Part shown: in pieces, positions 25,186-34,437 of the stretch
How positions within the stretch are numbered: the first letter of the stretch is position 1
How the letters are laid out: each line of letters begins with the position of its first letter
DNA from: Cadophora sp. MPI-SDFR-AT-0126
Taxonomy: Eukaryota; Ascomycota; Leotiomycetes; Helotiales; Ploettnerulaceae
Assembly: GCA_020747065.1 (NCBI GenBank)
Contig: JAGMVK010000019.1
Location: forward strand, 930,001 to 994,000
Direction of reading: 5' to 3'
Length of the DNA: 64,000 nucleotides
Position numbers and translations under genes: made by a program
Notes under the pieces: generated by a model
The model's input: only the letters and a program-made list of their open reading frames with translations
The model's database searches: none
Told to the model about the DNA's origin: nothing

Positions 25186-27141
25186 CAGAGACGCTTCTGT
25201 TGTTCTCGGCGTTGTTCATTGTTGCGTTTCAGTTGGTTTCTTTGCGTTATGATGACTGAAATGAAATGTGTTGGTGTGAAAGATTTTTTCCTTTTTCGAA
25301 GGACGTTGTGGTGGGTTGTTGCTGGCAGGTCACACTCGAAGGTTGAGGTGGGATGTTGATGTTGTTGTTGTTGTTTGTAGAAGATTGGGAATAGTGGCTC
25401 GAAAGTGAAGAGAGCTTATGCGTGAAGGGGGCGATGCGTGAAGAACAACAGAATACCGAATACGTAGTAAGCGAAGCGAGGGATGTGACGTGTGTTTAAT
25501 CCTACCGTATGTGCCTTAGTGTGAGGCAAGTCGGAAAACGTAAGCTCAAATGTTGGTATCAAGTTGGATTCTTAGATATGGACTTCCCTGGCTTTCCCGT
25601 AAGGTCCTGCTTTTAAAATAAGCATATTTACTGCCATGAGCTTCCTCAATGTTGTATCCTCTGGTATCTCAATAATTCACGGAAGAATAGAAGAAAAGGA
25701 GTATCAACCATGATCATGTTCTCACTGCGGTTCTGCTGCTTAGGTCAAAACCAAGCATTTGTTTCTTCACCAAGGTGGCCTTCTTTGAGACCAGAGACTA
25801 CATCGGAGCTATCGAATCAACTATTCTACCTCCAGTTGAACCGTTGTTTGAAATTGAGCTGTCATGGTGACAGCTGTGGGTTTCGAGAAAGGTGAGGTTA
25901 AGCATCTTCGACCTAGGTTGTTTACTTTCTTCCTAAGAGAAAACCTCATTGGGCTGCAGAGGTTGCACATAAAGGGGTCACCTACAGAAGCTGTGATAAC
26001 ACTGAGTCTCTGAAGTATTTCTTTTCAGTCCAGAAAATGGAGGTATTGCCCATGAAAGGCAATTGTTCGCCGTTGGTCTCGAGAGGATCCCCAAAGTAGG
26101 CAACCGATTTTACCCTCTGGTTAATTAAGCGAGCCCAGAAGCAAAAGTCGGCCGAGAAATTACACAAAATCCCATTCAGACTTTCCAAAAGGGCCTCTAA
26201 GAATCAAACCCTTGTCCTAGAGGTATCTCAACCAACTCACGAAGACAAACTGCATAGCCGACCCAACTCAATAAGAAGTTAAGAACTCTTTGTGTGAATT
26301 TATCTCTGGTCAACACACTTCCTTATTGCATATATTGACGGGACGGCCTGAAAGATATTGTAGTATGCTAAACTACTTACACAATTCGGATAACTGCTGC
26401 TACCCATCCAATTGTCGGTGTAGCTACGTCTGGAATCGCCCGATAAATATCTGCTCCTCCATCGAAATATAATGCTCAGGAACGCGGCGCAATCTTGACC
26501 AGCGAGGAGTACCGCGTCCGGTGGATTTGCTATTTCCAGGAAAGGAAACTTTTGAAGAGAACAGCAGATACAAGGTAATGGTCGCAAGACTCTTCTACGA
26601 GGCTGCTTACAACAAGGTTGGCCCAACCAAAAATTCCGGTGTCATTCAAATTCGATATGTCCTTGTCGACCTCTGGGCTTTTTCGGTAGAGGCGAAGCCG
26701 CCTTTTGGTTTTGGAAACTATTCTCTGATACCAATTATATACTGATACGTGCCTATCATTACTCTGAACGTGATGAGATCGTGAACTAAGTAAAATCAGA
26801 AGTGGTTTTCAATAGACGACTCGATGTCTCTTCTCTGCTTTGACTTGAGGATAAAGTAGGTGGAAAGTTTGAAATGAACGAATAGATTTATCATGTGTCT
26901 TGTCGGAAAGCATTCACCGATCTTCCGTTATGCATTTGCTGCTGCCGTTTTCCATTCCGATCGTGAAGCATCCCGGCTCGGTTAACTACAGAAGCCAGAA
27001 GCAAACAGAAGACAGAAGCAAATAGAAAACAGAAGTAAATAGAAGACAGAAGCAACAACGCCACCATGAATACCACCCTTCTTTCCCAACAAGCTCATCG
27101 AAAACATCATCTCGTCCAACGCCAGATAAATAAACAACAAA
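25186..27141. other. Divergent promoter region between the 192-aa gene and the kinase
   Basis: About 2 kb separates the two divergent starts. No supported gene is present; the largest frames are 108 codons or fewer and without motifs. The kinase-proximal 150 bases contain a 17-bp minisatellite (listed separately) that probably lies in the kinase leader. Confidence 0.5.
26987..27053 (+). repeat. Minisatellite of about 17 bp x 4 in the kinase leader
   Basis: Four imperfect copies of a 17-base unit, consensus AAYAGAAGACAGAAGYA, end about 88 bases before the kinase ATG at 27142. The array is purine-rich, with essentially no G-to-T transversions between copies. It probably lies in the 5' untranslated leader. 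Confidence 0.8.
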
Positions 27142-28667
27142 ATGAAATTTTCATTTCCAGGACGCAAGCCCACGCCTCCTAAACCCGTCGAAGACAAGAG
27201 CCAGGCCAAAGAAAATATTCCATCAGATCCAAAACGACATTCGAACTCGAATTCGAACTCGAAAGCTGACGAGCGTGTGCTCGAGGATAGAAATGCCAAG
27301 ACCAGCATATCTGCAAGCGATGGAGCTGGAAATAGCAAAGGAAAGTGCGATGTAGAGAACAATGCACGAGGCGAAACCGAACTTGGAGAAGAAGACAAAA
27401 GTATGAGACGGGGCGGCGGTCTGTATAGGGTCTCAAAATTTTATCAGGTGGAGAATGTGGAGTACTACCGGAAAGGCGGTTACCATCCAGTACTCATCGG
27501 CGACGAATTCAAAGACGGGCAATACAAGGTCGTACACAAGTTGGGTAACGGAGGATACGCGACGGTATGGCTGGCTCGGGATTGGAAGGAGGAGCGATAT
27601 GTCGCGATCAAGATTGTCCTGTGCGAATTCTCGCAGGAAGTATTTGAGAAGGACACTGCAATCATGGGACGAATCAAGGCATGCAGATCAAGAAGACCGC
27701 GATCTCTTCTAGGTAATCACATTGATGTCCCCATCGATTACTTTTGGGTCGAAGGACCCAACGGACGGCACCTCGGCGTCGTCTCTCACTTTTCAGGTCC
27801 AAGCATTGCATTATGTATTGAGAAGCAGATCAGACCAGGGGAACGGGAGTCTCGCAGAATGGCACTGCAGCTTGCGCAGTCGCTTGCATTTCTGCACTCT
27901 CCGTCAGTAGGAATCGTTCATGGAGATCTCACGACCTCGAACGTTCTTCTCGAGCTGAAGAATATTGACTCATGGTCAGAGAAAAAGCTATACCAGAAGC
28001 TTGGACCGCCTGCAGAGGAACGAGTCTATGCAAGTAACAGAAGGCCCCTTGGCCCGGAAGCGCCTACGTTTCTGTATGAAGCAGCAGATCTCAACCGGTT
28101 ACTAAATCGACGCACTGGAAACATTCGAGTAATTGATTTTGGAGAATCTTTCTTCATCAGCAGCCCACCGAATCATGGATTGGGAACACCGGCCAGTTTC
28201 TGCTCTCCTGAACTGCTGTCGAACAAAACATGCGGGACTGCGTCGGACATCTGGGCTCTTGCGTGCACCATTTTTGAACTCCGGAAAGGCTACTTGCTCA
28301 TCCACGCCTACCTTGGTACCGACCGCGAGGCGCTTGCGCAGATCGTTGCAAGATTCGGACCTCCTCCTGCTCACCTTGAAAGCCTGAAGTGCCTCCAAGA
28401 CTATGTGCAGGAGATTCGGGGACCGAATCTAAGGGGAATGGTCAAGTCTGAGGAGACTGAAAAAGATGATAAAGGTGCGTCTCCTAGATATACCTCCAAG
28501 TCGAATCTATTGTTGACATGGCTTCAAAAGCTGCACATGCGACGATTAATGATGAAGAGACCGAGGCATTTCTTGATCTGCTGAGAGGGGCCATGGACTA
28601 CGATATTGAGGAACGCTTCACGGCGGCTGAGCTGCTGGAACATCCTTGGTTTGCAGATGTCTTTTAA
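27142..28667 (+). CDS. SRPK-like protein kinase (489 aa, one intron)
   Basis: Exons are 27142-28474 and 28531-28667. The 56-nt GTGCGT...AAAAG intron restores the frame to AAHATINDEETEAF and a typical C-lobe end (LLEHPWFADVF). Residues 1-110 are a polar, low-complexity tail with an Asn-Ser repeat. The kinase domain starts near FKDGQYKVVHKLGNGGYATVWLA (Gly loop about 134), with the VAIK lysine near 155. The catalytic loop is HGDLTTSNVLL (about 260) in place of HRDxKxxN, and the metal motif is DFGES (about 331). FCSPELL replaces APE, and DIWALACTIFEL follows. This HGDL/TTSN pattern is characteristic of the fungal SRPK-like group, which is often expanded in Pezizomycotina. The protein keeps the VAIK Lys, catalytic Asp and DFG Asp, so activity is plausible. 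SR-protein phosphorylation is the family role; the actual substrate is unknown. Confidence 0.92.
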
Positions 28668-29339
28668 ATGTCAGGTTGAGCCTAAAATTTCGAGACTTGG
28701 CCTTTTCTTAGCTTTGAGATTGTTGAGCCGCTTTTCGTTGTTGGAACTGAAATAACATAAGAGGTGGAAGAATGGGCTTTAACAGAAAAAAAAATCTTAC
28801 AGTACAATTCGCCTCCGTGTCAGGTCTTATTTACCAGGAAGTCGTGAAAAGCCACCTGCACATGGCGGCCAACACTTTCCCGCCATCATGTCGTCCGTCC
28901 TTCATCCAGAATTGCTACTTCCCCACAAACACCCTGCATGCCCCCTCGAACAGCAGATGCAAAAGTCCAACAATAGAACAAACCGACGATCCAAACAACA
29001 CCCAAGCGATCAATTGGGGTTTCCAGCTTCAGGCACATATCCCGATCGCCACCGGGTAAAATCCATCCCAACTCGAAAGTCGATCGGCCCGTCCCTATTG
29101 GTCGCCCGAGAAAACAATACCGAATAACCTTAAATGAACTCCCCGTAGCCTATATCCAAGAGAGTCGAGAATTTCATCGGCCACATGTTAGAATACGAGA
29201 TCCCATCCTGTTCTATCCTGGCACCAACGTCTATATAATGCTTCGCTATTCCCTCTCCTGGAGTCCGTTTCCTTGACAAGCTTTGTGTGCCGTCTGTGAA
29301 ATATATCGTTGCAATCTCCATCAATTCGTTCATATCAAT
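28668..29339. other. Intergenic, kinase to DUF4360 gene
   Basis: 672 bases between two plus-strand genes. Nothing coding is supported. It carries a TATA box near 29232 for the downstream gene. Confidence 0.5.
29232..29239 (+). promoter_or_regulatory. TATA box of the DUF4360 gene
   Basis: TATATAAT lies about 100 bases before the ATG at 29340, a usual distance for a fungal gene with a short leader. Confidence 0.55.
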
Positions 29340-30039
29340 ATGCTGTACCAACCGTCCTTGTTTGGTGTGATTGTCGCGGCTGCCGTCCTGTCCCATGTGG
29401 AGGGCATGGCTCTGGAAAGTACAGCCACAGTCAAACATTGGGGCAGCGGATGTCCTCAAGGCATTTCCGATTTTTGGGTCAAGGTTGACCAGAACAAGTA
29501 GGTTATCCTCCTCACAGACGTCACCAAGCATATTTCCTGACAGTAAACGCATCAGAGTCGTAGCCCACTTTCCAGCCTTCGACGTAACCAAAGGAGCCGG
29601 TGTTGCTCAGAGCTCCAGTGAGGACTTCTGTGGTATCGGCATCGAGTTCGGCTGTCCAGCCGGAAGACAATTTTCAGTAGTCAGTACAAGCTATCGTGAT
29701 TCGGTCGATATTCCTGCCGGAACGACCGCGAGCCATCTGATGAGATACGGCTTTCAAAGCGGTAGGCTTCAGACGCATTTTGAGAAGTTCTAGGTGCTGA
29801 CAAGGGCAGATGCTGATACAGCTGATACACGTCGTGATTTTGCTGGACCGACAAAAGGGACGTTCGATGTGACAGACACTGTTGAGAAGGGGAATAGGCT
29901 GTGGTCAGACTGTGGAAGCGATGCATATCTGATGATCACGAACCGTGGTGCCGTGACCGGGACTGGCGGCGGAGCTTCAAAGCATACATATTTCAACGAG
30001 GGGGAGGTGACGACGACACTTGAATGGCGCTCTTGCTGA
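29340..30039 (+). CDS. DUF4360 family secreted protein (201 aa, three exons)
   Basis: Exons are 29340-29497, 29544-29761 and 29810-30039, with introns of 46 and 48 nt and phases 2 and 1. An N-terminal hydrophobic signal peptide (MLYQPSLFGVIVAAAVLSHV) is followed by the DUF4360 pattern. The visible elements are GSGCPQG, then RVVAHFPAFDVTKGAGV, an FCGIGIEFGCPAGRQFSV block, YRDSVDIPAGTTASHLMRY, GPTKGTFDVTD and WSDCGSDAYLMITNRG. Six cysteines suggest disulfide bonding outside the cell. DUF4360 proteins are small secreted fungal proteins without an assigned biochemical role, often numerous in plant-associated and saprotrophic ascomycetes. In the family pattern as I recall it, the central segment reads DNRKNCQLNL; here SSSEDFCGIGIEF takes its place, so this is a divergent member. 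Confidence 0.88.
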
Positions 30040-30790
30040 GGGGCTGTCCTCAATTTCCTATGGTTGCCGAGTCAGAATGTATTATATGAAGTTCCAAAAT
30101 TGAAAGGAGACACAAAATCAATGTACGCTGCTTACCTGAGCTTTCGAAGACACCATTCTGAATTAAATGTGCAATAACGCCTCACCTGGAATGGCTCTGC
30201 TCTCATTGTAGATATTGTATACTTCAGTTTGTTGTGCAGCAGAGGAGAACAAGTGTTTCCTTTTCCCGAAAGCATAATGCCAGAGGCCCGGACAAGTCTT
30301 TGTCGCCAGACGCGGACATGATGAGTCCCTGTTCCAACTTTTTGTGACTTGTGGATATCCTGATCATTCGTTTTTGGAAGATTCTCAATAAAAGATGATC
30401 TTGAGACTCAGCAATGCTTTCGCTCCATGCAACTTCACTCTGGTGTAAGTTGTCCGTCCCAAGAAGAGGATCCATTTCATGGATGAATAGTCACGTGTTC
30501 ACGTGCCGTGCTCCAATCATCCCCTGGTTTTGTCTCACACCCCCTGCCAACAACGTCATAGAAACATCAGCCATCAGCCATCTCATCATTCCCATTCCAA
30601 TTCCAGGGAACTTGGCTGGCGATCAACTGAGTTCATGCTTCAGCATTTAAATCACCTTCTCCCCATCTGTCCCCCCTCCATTTCAATTCTCCACATATTT
30701 GTCTTTTCAAGCCTCTACAAGTTCTCGGAACGTCCAACTTATTGCCTACTTCAGCATCTTTCACCCAGCAAGGAAATCCAGCAAACAATC
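30040..30790. other. Intergenic, DUF4360 gene to small coiled-coil gene
   Basis: 751 bases without a supported gene. It contains a tandem CACGTG element (listed separately) and a pyrimidine-rich stretch near 30655-30770 before the next ATG. Confidence 0.5.
30492..30505. promoter_or_regulatory. Tandem CACGTG palindromes
   Basis: Two perfect CACGTG hexamers are separated by two bases (CACGTGTTCACGTG), about 290 bases upstream of the ATG at 30791. Each half reads TCACGTG or CACGTG, the core bound by fungal bHLH factors such as Cbf1-type proteins. The close pairing is unlikely to be accidental. The downstream gene is the likely target. Confidence 0.5.
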
Positions 30791-31332
30791 ATGCCTCTTT
30801 TCAGCAGACACCCTGCGGACACCACCACGACTTCCTCAACTACCCATGTAGTCCGTGATGATACCCCGCAACGGAAATCAACCTTCTTCGGTCGTCGCAA
30901 CCGCTCTGCTTCACCAGTCCGAACGACTGGCAGCCACACCACACATTCCACATCTCCCCCGCGCCGGGGCCTACTGCATCGCAACGAAGACCCATCTATC
31001 CTAGCTGCGAGGGAGAGAGTTGTCAATGCCGAGAAGAGAGAGAAGGAGGCAGATCAAGCTTTGGCAGTTGCGAGAACTGCAGTTCGAGAGGCGAGAGACC
31101 ATATCAGATTACTGGAGAAGGAAGCCGCAGAGGAGTAAGTAGTGGTGCTTGTGCTGGGGTTAGGGGTGCAGTGATGCTGACACAAGTTCAGGGCGAGACT
31201 GGCGAAGATCAAGCAGAGTCAAGCAAAATCTATCTCGAAGAGGGGGCACGGACTTGGCCGTAAGTTCTAAATATCATCCTACGCTACTTTTATGCCGTAC
31301 CTTACATTTAAATAGGTCATGATCATGTCTGA
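30791..31332 (+). CDS. Small coiled-coil protein ending GRHDHV (142 aa, three exons)
   Basis: Exons are 30791-31134, 31192-31259 and 31316-31332, with introns of 57 and 56 nt, both starting GTAAGT, in phases 2 and 1. The last exon encodes only HDHV and the stop after completing an Arg codon. Residues 1-65 are basic, Ser/Thr-rich and disordered (FFGRRNRSASP). Residues about 66-130 form an Ala/Arg/Glu-rich helix (AARERVVNAEKREKEADQAL continuing to LLEKEAAEEARLAKIKQSQA) that looks like a single long coiled coil. There is no signal peptide or membrane segment. Short fungal proteins of this build with a C-terminal GLGRHDH-like tail occur in other ascomycetes, but I know no function. A paired CACGTG element lies upstream. 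Confidence 0.8.
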
Positions 31333-32078
31333 GTCCGCATGGCGACCAATGATATGGATCATATCACGAATCCTCCGACTTGGGTTTGGCTCCAGCGGAC
31401 AACTTATGAATTTCCTTTTGAGTGATACCAACATATACGAGAGTGATACGAATATATGGGGAGTAATTGGCAATGTATTTGTATTTGATGACTGGCAATC
31501 TCGATAAATGTATACATATACAAAGTGTGGTGTTGGGTTGCGTTTTCTTCGAATATAATAGTCTAAACCCGAGTTACAGCACCAAAAATTTCATTTATCA
31601 CAGTGCTGGAAATTGAACATGTTGAGAGACCCGGGAAGCGAGCAGACGAAGGGGATGCTTGACTCTCGTGGCTCCTCTCTAGTGTTCGCTTAACTTTAGA
31701 GATAAACAAAGGGAGCCCCGGCCCGTCAATACCCCGCTAACACACGCCAAGTCCCCCATCACCTGACGGAATGAGGGGTCAACGATCAACGACGGGACGG
31801 AGAAATTTAAGAACATTCCAACCCTATCCTCCCTTTTACCCCAGAGCTAAACCCCCCATAATTTAACGGAACATCTTCCTGCGATGCCAGATTAATTGCT
31901 AGCGACGGTATGCTGCCTCCGTGGCCCAAAATGGAAGTAGTTCATCCATACTTCTGATATGAAGAGCTGCCTCGGCGCTCCATTCTGGCTTTTTTTTTGT
32001 GTCTTCTTTGTGTTTGTGCGTTGCTATTCGATTCAATTGAAGTTGCCTCTTCGGTGGGCATATACCGAATCTTCTGCA
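31333..32078. other. Intergenic, upstream of the carbohydrate esterase
   Basis: 746 bases without a supported gene. The central part carries several CreA-type sites (listed separately). The stretch 31959-32078 is an in-frame upstream extension of the esterase ORF beginning with its own ATG; I treat it as leader. Confidence 0.5.
31716..31844. promoter_or_regulatory. Cluster of three CreA/Cre1-type SYGGGG sites
   Basis: Reverse-strand matches to SYGGGG occur at 31716-31721 (CCCCGG), 31732-31737 (CCCCGC) and 31839-31844 (CCCCAG). They lie about 240-360 bases before the esterase ATG. Closely spaced pairs are the arrangement associated with CreA carbon catabolite repression of plant-cell-wall enzyme genes. 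No perfect XlnR/Xyr1 GGCTAA element was seen here. Confidence 0.45.
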
Positions 32079-33236
32079 ATGCTTTCTTTCAATTCAGCCC
32101 TAGCGGGCTTATCTGTCTTCCTCTCTCTCCTGTCCTTTGTCTCCGCCGCGGCCAATCCCCTCATACACATCACAGAACCTTTCGGACCTAATCCTACCAA
32201 TGTCTCATTCTACCTATATCTTCCCAAGACAATCGCACCCAATCCTCCCATTCTTGTCAACCCTCACTGGTGTCACGGTACGGCTCAAGATGCCTTTGCC
32301 GGCACGCAACTCGCAACTCTTGCAGATACGTATGGCTACGTCATGATCTTCCCTAGCTCGCCCAACGCAGTAGATCAATGCTGGGATGTCTCCTCACCAC
32401 AGACACTGTCTCATAATGGCGGAGGTGATAGTCAGGGAATTGTCAGTATGGTCAAGTGGACGCTGGAAAAGTACAAAGGCGACGCAAGGAGGGTCTTCTC
32501 AATGGGTACAAGCTCTGGAGCCATGATGACCAATGTGCTTCTGGGCTCCTACCCTGATGTCTTCGCAGCTGGAAGCGCATGGGCGGGTGTCGCATTCGGA
32601 TGTTATGCTGCGGATGGATATGGTGTTTGGAGTGATGCGTGCGCGACCGGGAAGATCATCAAGACAGGCGCGGAATGGAAAGCCATTGTCGAAGCCGCAT
32701 ATCCTGGATACACCGGGTGGAGACCGAAGATGCAGGTTTTCCATGGGACAGCAGACGATGTTCTGTACCCACAGAATCTACAAGAGGAAATCAAGGAGTG
32801 GACTGCTGTTCTAGGCTTGCCGAGCACACCCATTAAAACGATTCCCGATGATCTGCAGGCTGGATGGACGACTTATATCTATGGGGAGAAGTTCATGGCT
32901 GTCAGTGCTCAGGGCGTTACGCATAATATTCAGACGAATGCCACAGAAGTGTTGAGATGGTTCGACTTGACCTGCACGGGTACTAGATGTTTCTCCAGGC
33001 CGGACGGTCCCTCTGTGCCAAGTACAAGCTCAAGCACCGTGGCTATTCCGACGACGTTGACGACGAGTAAGGGCGTCAGTAGCACCTCGACAACAGTCAG
33101 TGCTACCGCATCGCCCACTGGGGCCGTGCAGGTCAAGTGGGGTCAATGCGGTGGAATTGGGTGGAAGGGAGCTACTACTTGTGTAGCGGGGTCGACTTGC
33201 ACTTATTCCAACCCATACTACTCACAATGCCTGTGA
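32079..33236 (+). CDS. Secreted carbohydrate esterase with C-terminal CBM1 (385 aa)
   Basis: Single exon. The start at 32079 gives a canonical signal peptide ([20 protein letters not shown], then VSAAA); an in-frame ATG at 31959 would add 40 residues. The catalytic part is of the esterase-PHB-depolymerase/CE1 type. It has the HW-CHG segment, the nucleophile elbow GTSSGAMM (Ser about 145), [10 protein letters not shown] (acid about 222) and GVTHN (His about 282), all in the expected order. A Ser/Thr-rich linker (about 310-350) leads to a C-terminal fungal cellulose-binding module ([15 protein letters not shown], then [14 protein letters not shown]). Family members remove acetyl groups from xylan or release ferulic acid. 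CE1 acetylxylan esterase or type B feruloyl esterase are both possible and cannot be separated by eye. Upstream CreA-like sites fit glucose repression. Confidence 0.93.
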   Translation: MLSFNSALAGLSVFLSLLSFVSAAANPLIHITEPFGPNPTNVSFYLYLPKTIAPNPPILVNPHWCHGTAQDAFAGTQLATLADTYGYVMIFPSSPNAVDQCWDVSSPQTLSHNGGGDSQGIVSMVKWTLEKYKGDARRVFSMGTSSGAMMTNVLLGSYPDVFAAGSAWAGVAFGCYAADGYGVWSDACATGKIIKTGAEWKAIVEAAYPGYTGWRPKMQVFHGTADDVLYPQNLQEEIKEWTAVLGLPSTPIKTIPDDLQAGWTTYIYGEKFMAVSAQGVTHNIQTNATEVLRWFDLTCTGTRCFSRPDGPSVPSTSSSTVAIPTTLTTSKGVSSTSTTVSATASPTGAVQVKWGQCGGIGWKGATTCVAGSTCTYSNPYYSQCL

Positions 33237-33678
33237 ATAAGTTGCGCCAGTTGACTAAACTTATGTCACGTACATAGGCTGCTCGATAGGATCTATCCTC
33301 AAGTTCTGTAAATATATTGGATGATTGGGTTGTACATAACGTCAGAAAAAGGCTGTCTCCGGGCAAGACACCTATGTGTCTCTAGGTCTGTTACGGCTCA
33401 GATCAAAGATGGGGAACGAGAAACATCTAGATCACAGCAAAAGTCAAAGAAGAGAAAGTGAGTAAATTTTGTACAAAGAACACTTCAAACCAGCTCCAAA
33501 AAAGTCTTTCAAACCCTGTTCTCTACCCAACTATAATCCTTCGGAGATCTCCCTATACCAAAACACAGCCCAAAGAATTCTCCCAGATCTCCATCCGTCT
33601 TCCAACTCACACCTAGAATCCCCATCAGCCCAGTGTGTATCCTGCGCCTGCTTCAACACCTGTGCTCTGTACGTACAC
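33237..33678. other. Convergent 3' region between esterase and secreted beta-rich gene
   Basis: 442 bases between two convergent genes, holding the two 3' untranslated regions. No gene is seen. Confidence 0.5.
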
Positions 33679-34437
33679 TCAGTGGTTGTAACCACTTCCA
33701 ATACACTTCTTGATAGGGTAGGTATTAGAAGTACAAAGACTGATAGAACCTTGAACCCAAGCAAGACCCTTGTAATCGTTGCTGAAGTGCTGGTCCGCTT
33801 GGAAGTAAGTGCTACGTTGAGATCCAATGCACCCAACCTTCGCATATCCACTACGACGGTACACACGCGGGTTGCTAACCATGATTCCCCACTTCCCCTG
33901 CGGCACGGTGGAAGTGTACGCAGCAGCATACGTCGAGGTCCACTGCTTGGTATACGAGATTCCGACGGATGCAGTAAGCACGTCTTTGATGAACGTGTAG
34001 TCGACCGAGCTGGATACCGTGATGCTGTCCGAGATGGAGTAGCCTGCTGTCACGGCGATCGTACCTGGGGAAGCTGTGGCGTGGAAAGCCGACGACATGG
34101 GGACATCCCAGTCGAGGAAGTCGGAGTCTTTGTTGCGGACGATGAGGCGGACGTTGGTGCACCGTTTCTCGATGTCGGTGCTATTGGTCTCGGAGCCATC
34201 TCCGTCGATAGGAGACTCCCAGGAGGAAGCATCGTCGAAGGGAGATTCGGGTCGCCCGATGGTGGTGTTGGTTCGTGCCAGCTCGGCGTGATAGTCAGCT
34301 AGCTTGACAATTTCGTGGCGGCCATTGGCGCCGAAGACAAGGACTTCATCGGCTTCGATGTTACGTGGGATGAGAGCGGCGGAGCTGACAAGCGAGCTGG
34401 AGGCTAGAACAGCTGAGAGGAGGGACAGGGCATGCAT
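33679..34437 (-). CDS. Secreted beta-rich protein, effector-like (252 aa)
   Basis: Single exon; the first ATG is at 34437 and a TATA box lies about 160 bases upstream. A signal peptide (MHALSLLSAVLASSSLVSSA) is followed by a ~75-residue acidic region containing an Asn-rich stretch and a Lys-Arg pair (DIEKR, about 94), which could be a Kex2 site releasing the C-terminal domain. The mature domain (about 97-252) has alternating Ser/Thr/Val strands: WDVPMSSAFHATASPGTIAV, YSISDSITVSSSVDYTFIKD, WTSTYAAAYTSTVPQGKWGI. It ends KKCIGSGYNH. The pattern of an amphipathic Ser/Thr-rich hairpin followed by W-T-S and V-P-x-G-K-x-G is reminiscent of aerolysin-like beta pore-forming folds, but that is inference. 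Proteins of this type are found as secreted candidate effectors in ascomycetes; no function is established. Confidence 0.82.
   Translation of the reverse strand: MHALSLLSAVLASSSLVSSAALIPRNIEADEVLVFGANGRHEIVKLADYHAELARTNTTIGRPESPFDDASSWESPIDGDGSETNSTDIEKRCTNVRLIVRNKDSDFLDWDVPMSSAFHATASPGTIAVTAGYSISDSITVSSSVDYTFIKDVLTASVGISYTKQWTSTYAAAYTSTVPQGKWGIMVSNPRVYRRSGYAKVGCIGSQRSTYFQADQHFSNDYKGLAWVQGSISLCTSNTYPIKKCIGSGYNH

Noticed and set aside
26170..26270. tRNA-like text on the minus strand (AGTTGGTTGAGAT... GGGTTTGATTC)
   Set aside because: Fragments resemble D- and T-arms, but the spacing is too short and no complete acceptor stem or anticodon arm forms.
33469..34302. 277-codon plus-strand frame overlapping the secreted beta-rich gene
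   Set aside because: It is longer than the gene chosen, but it has antisense-like composition, no signal or family motif, and no promoter. The minus frame has a signal peptide, TATA box and structured sequence.
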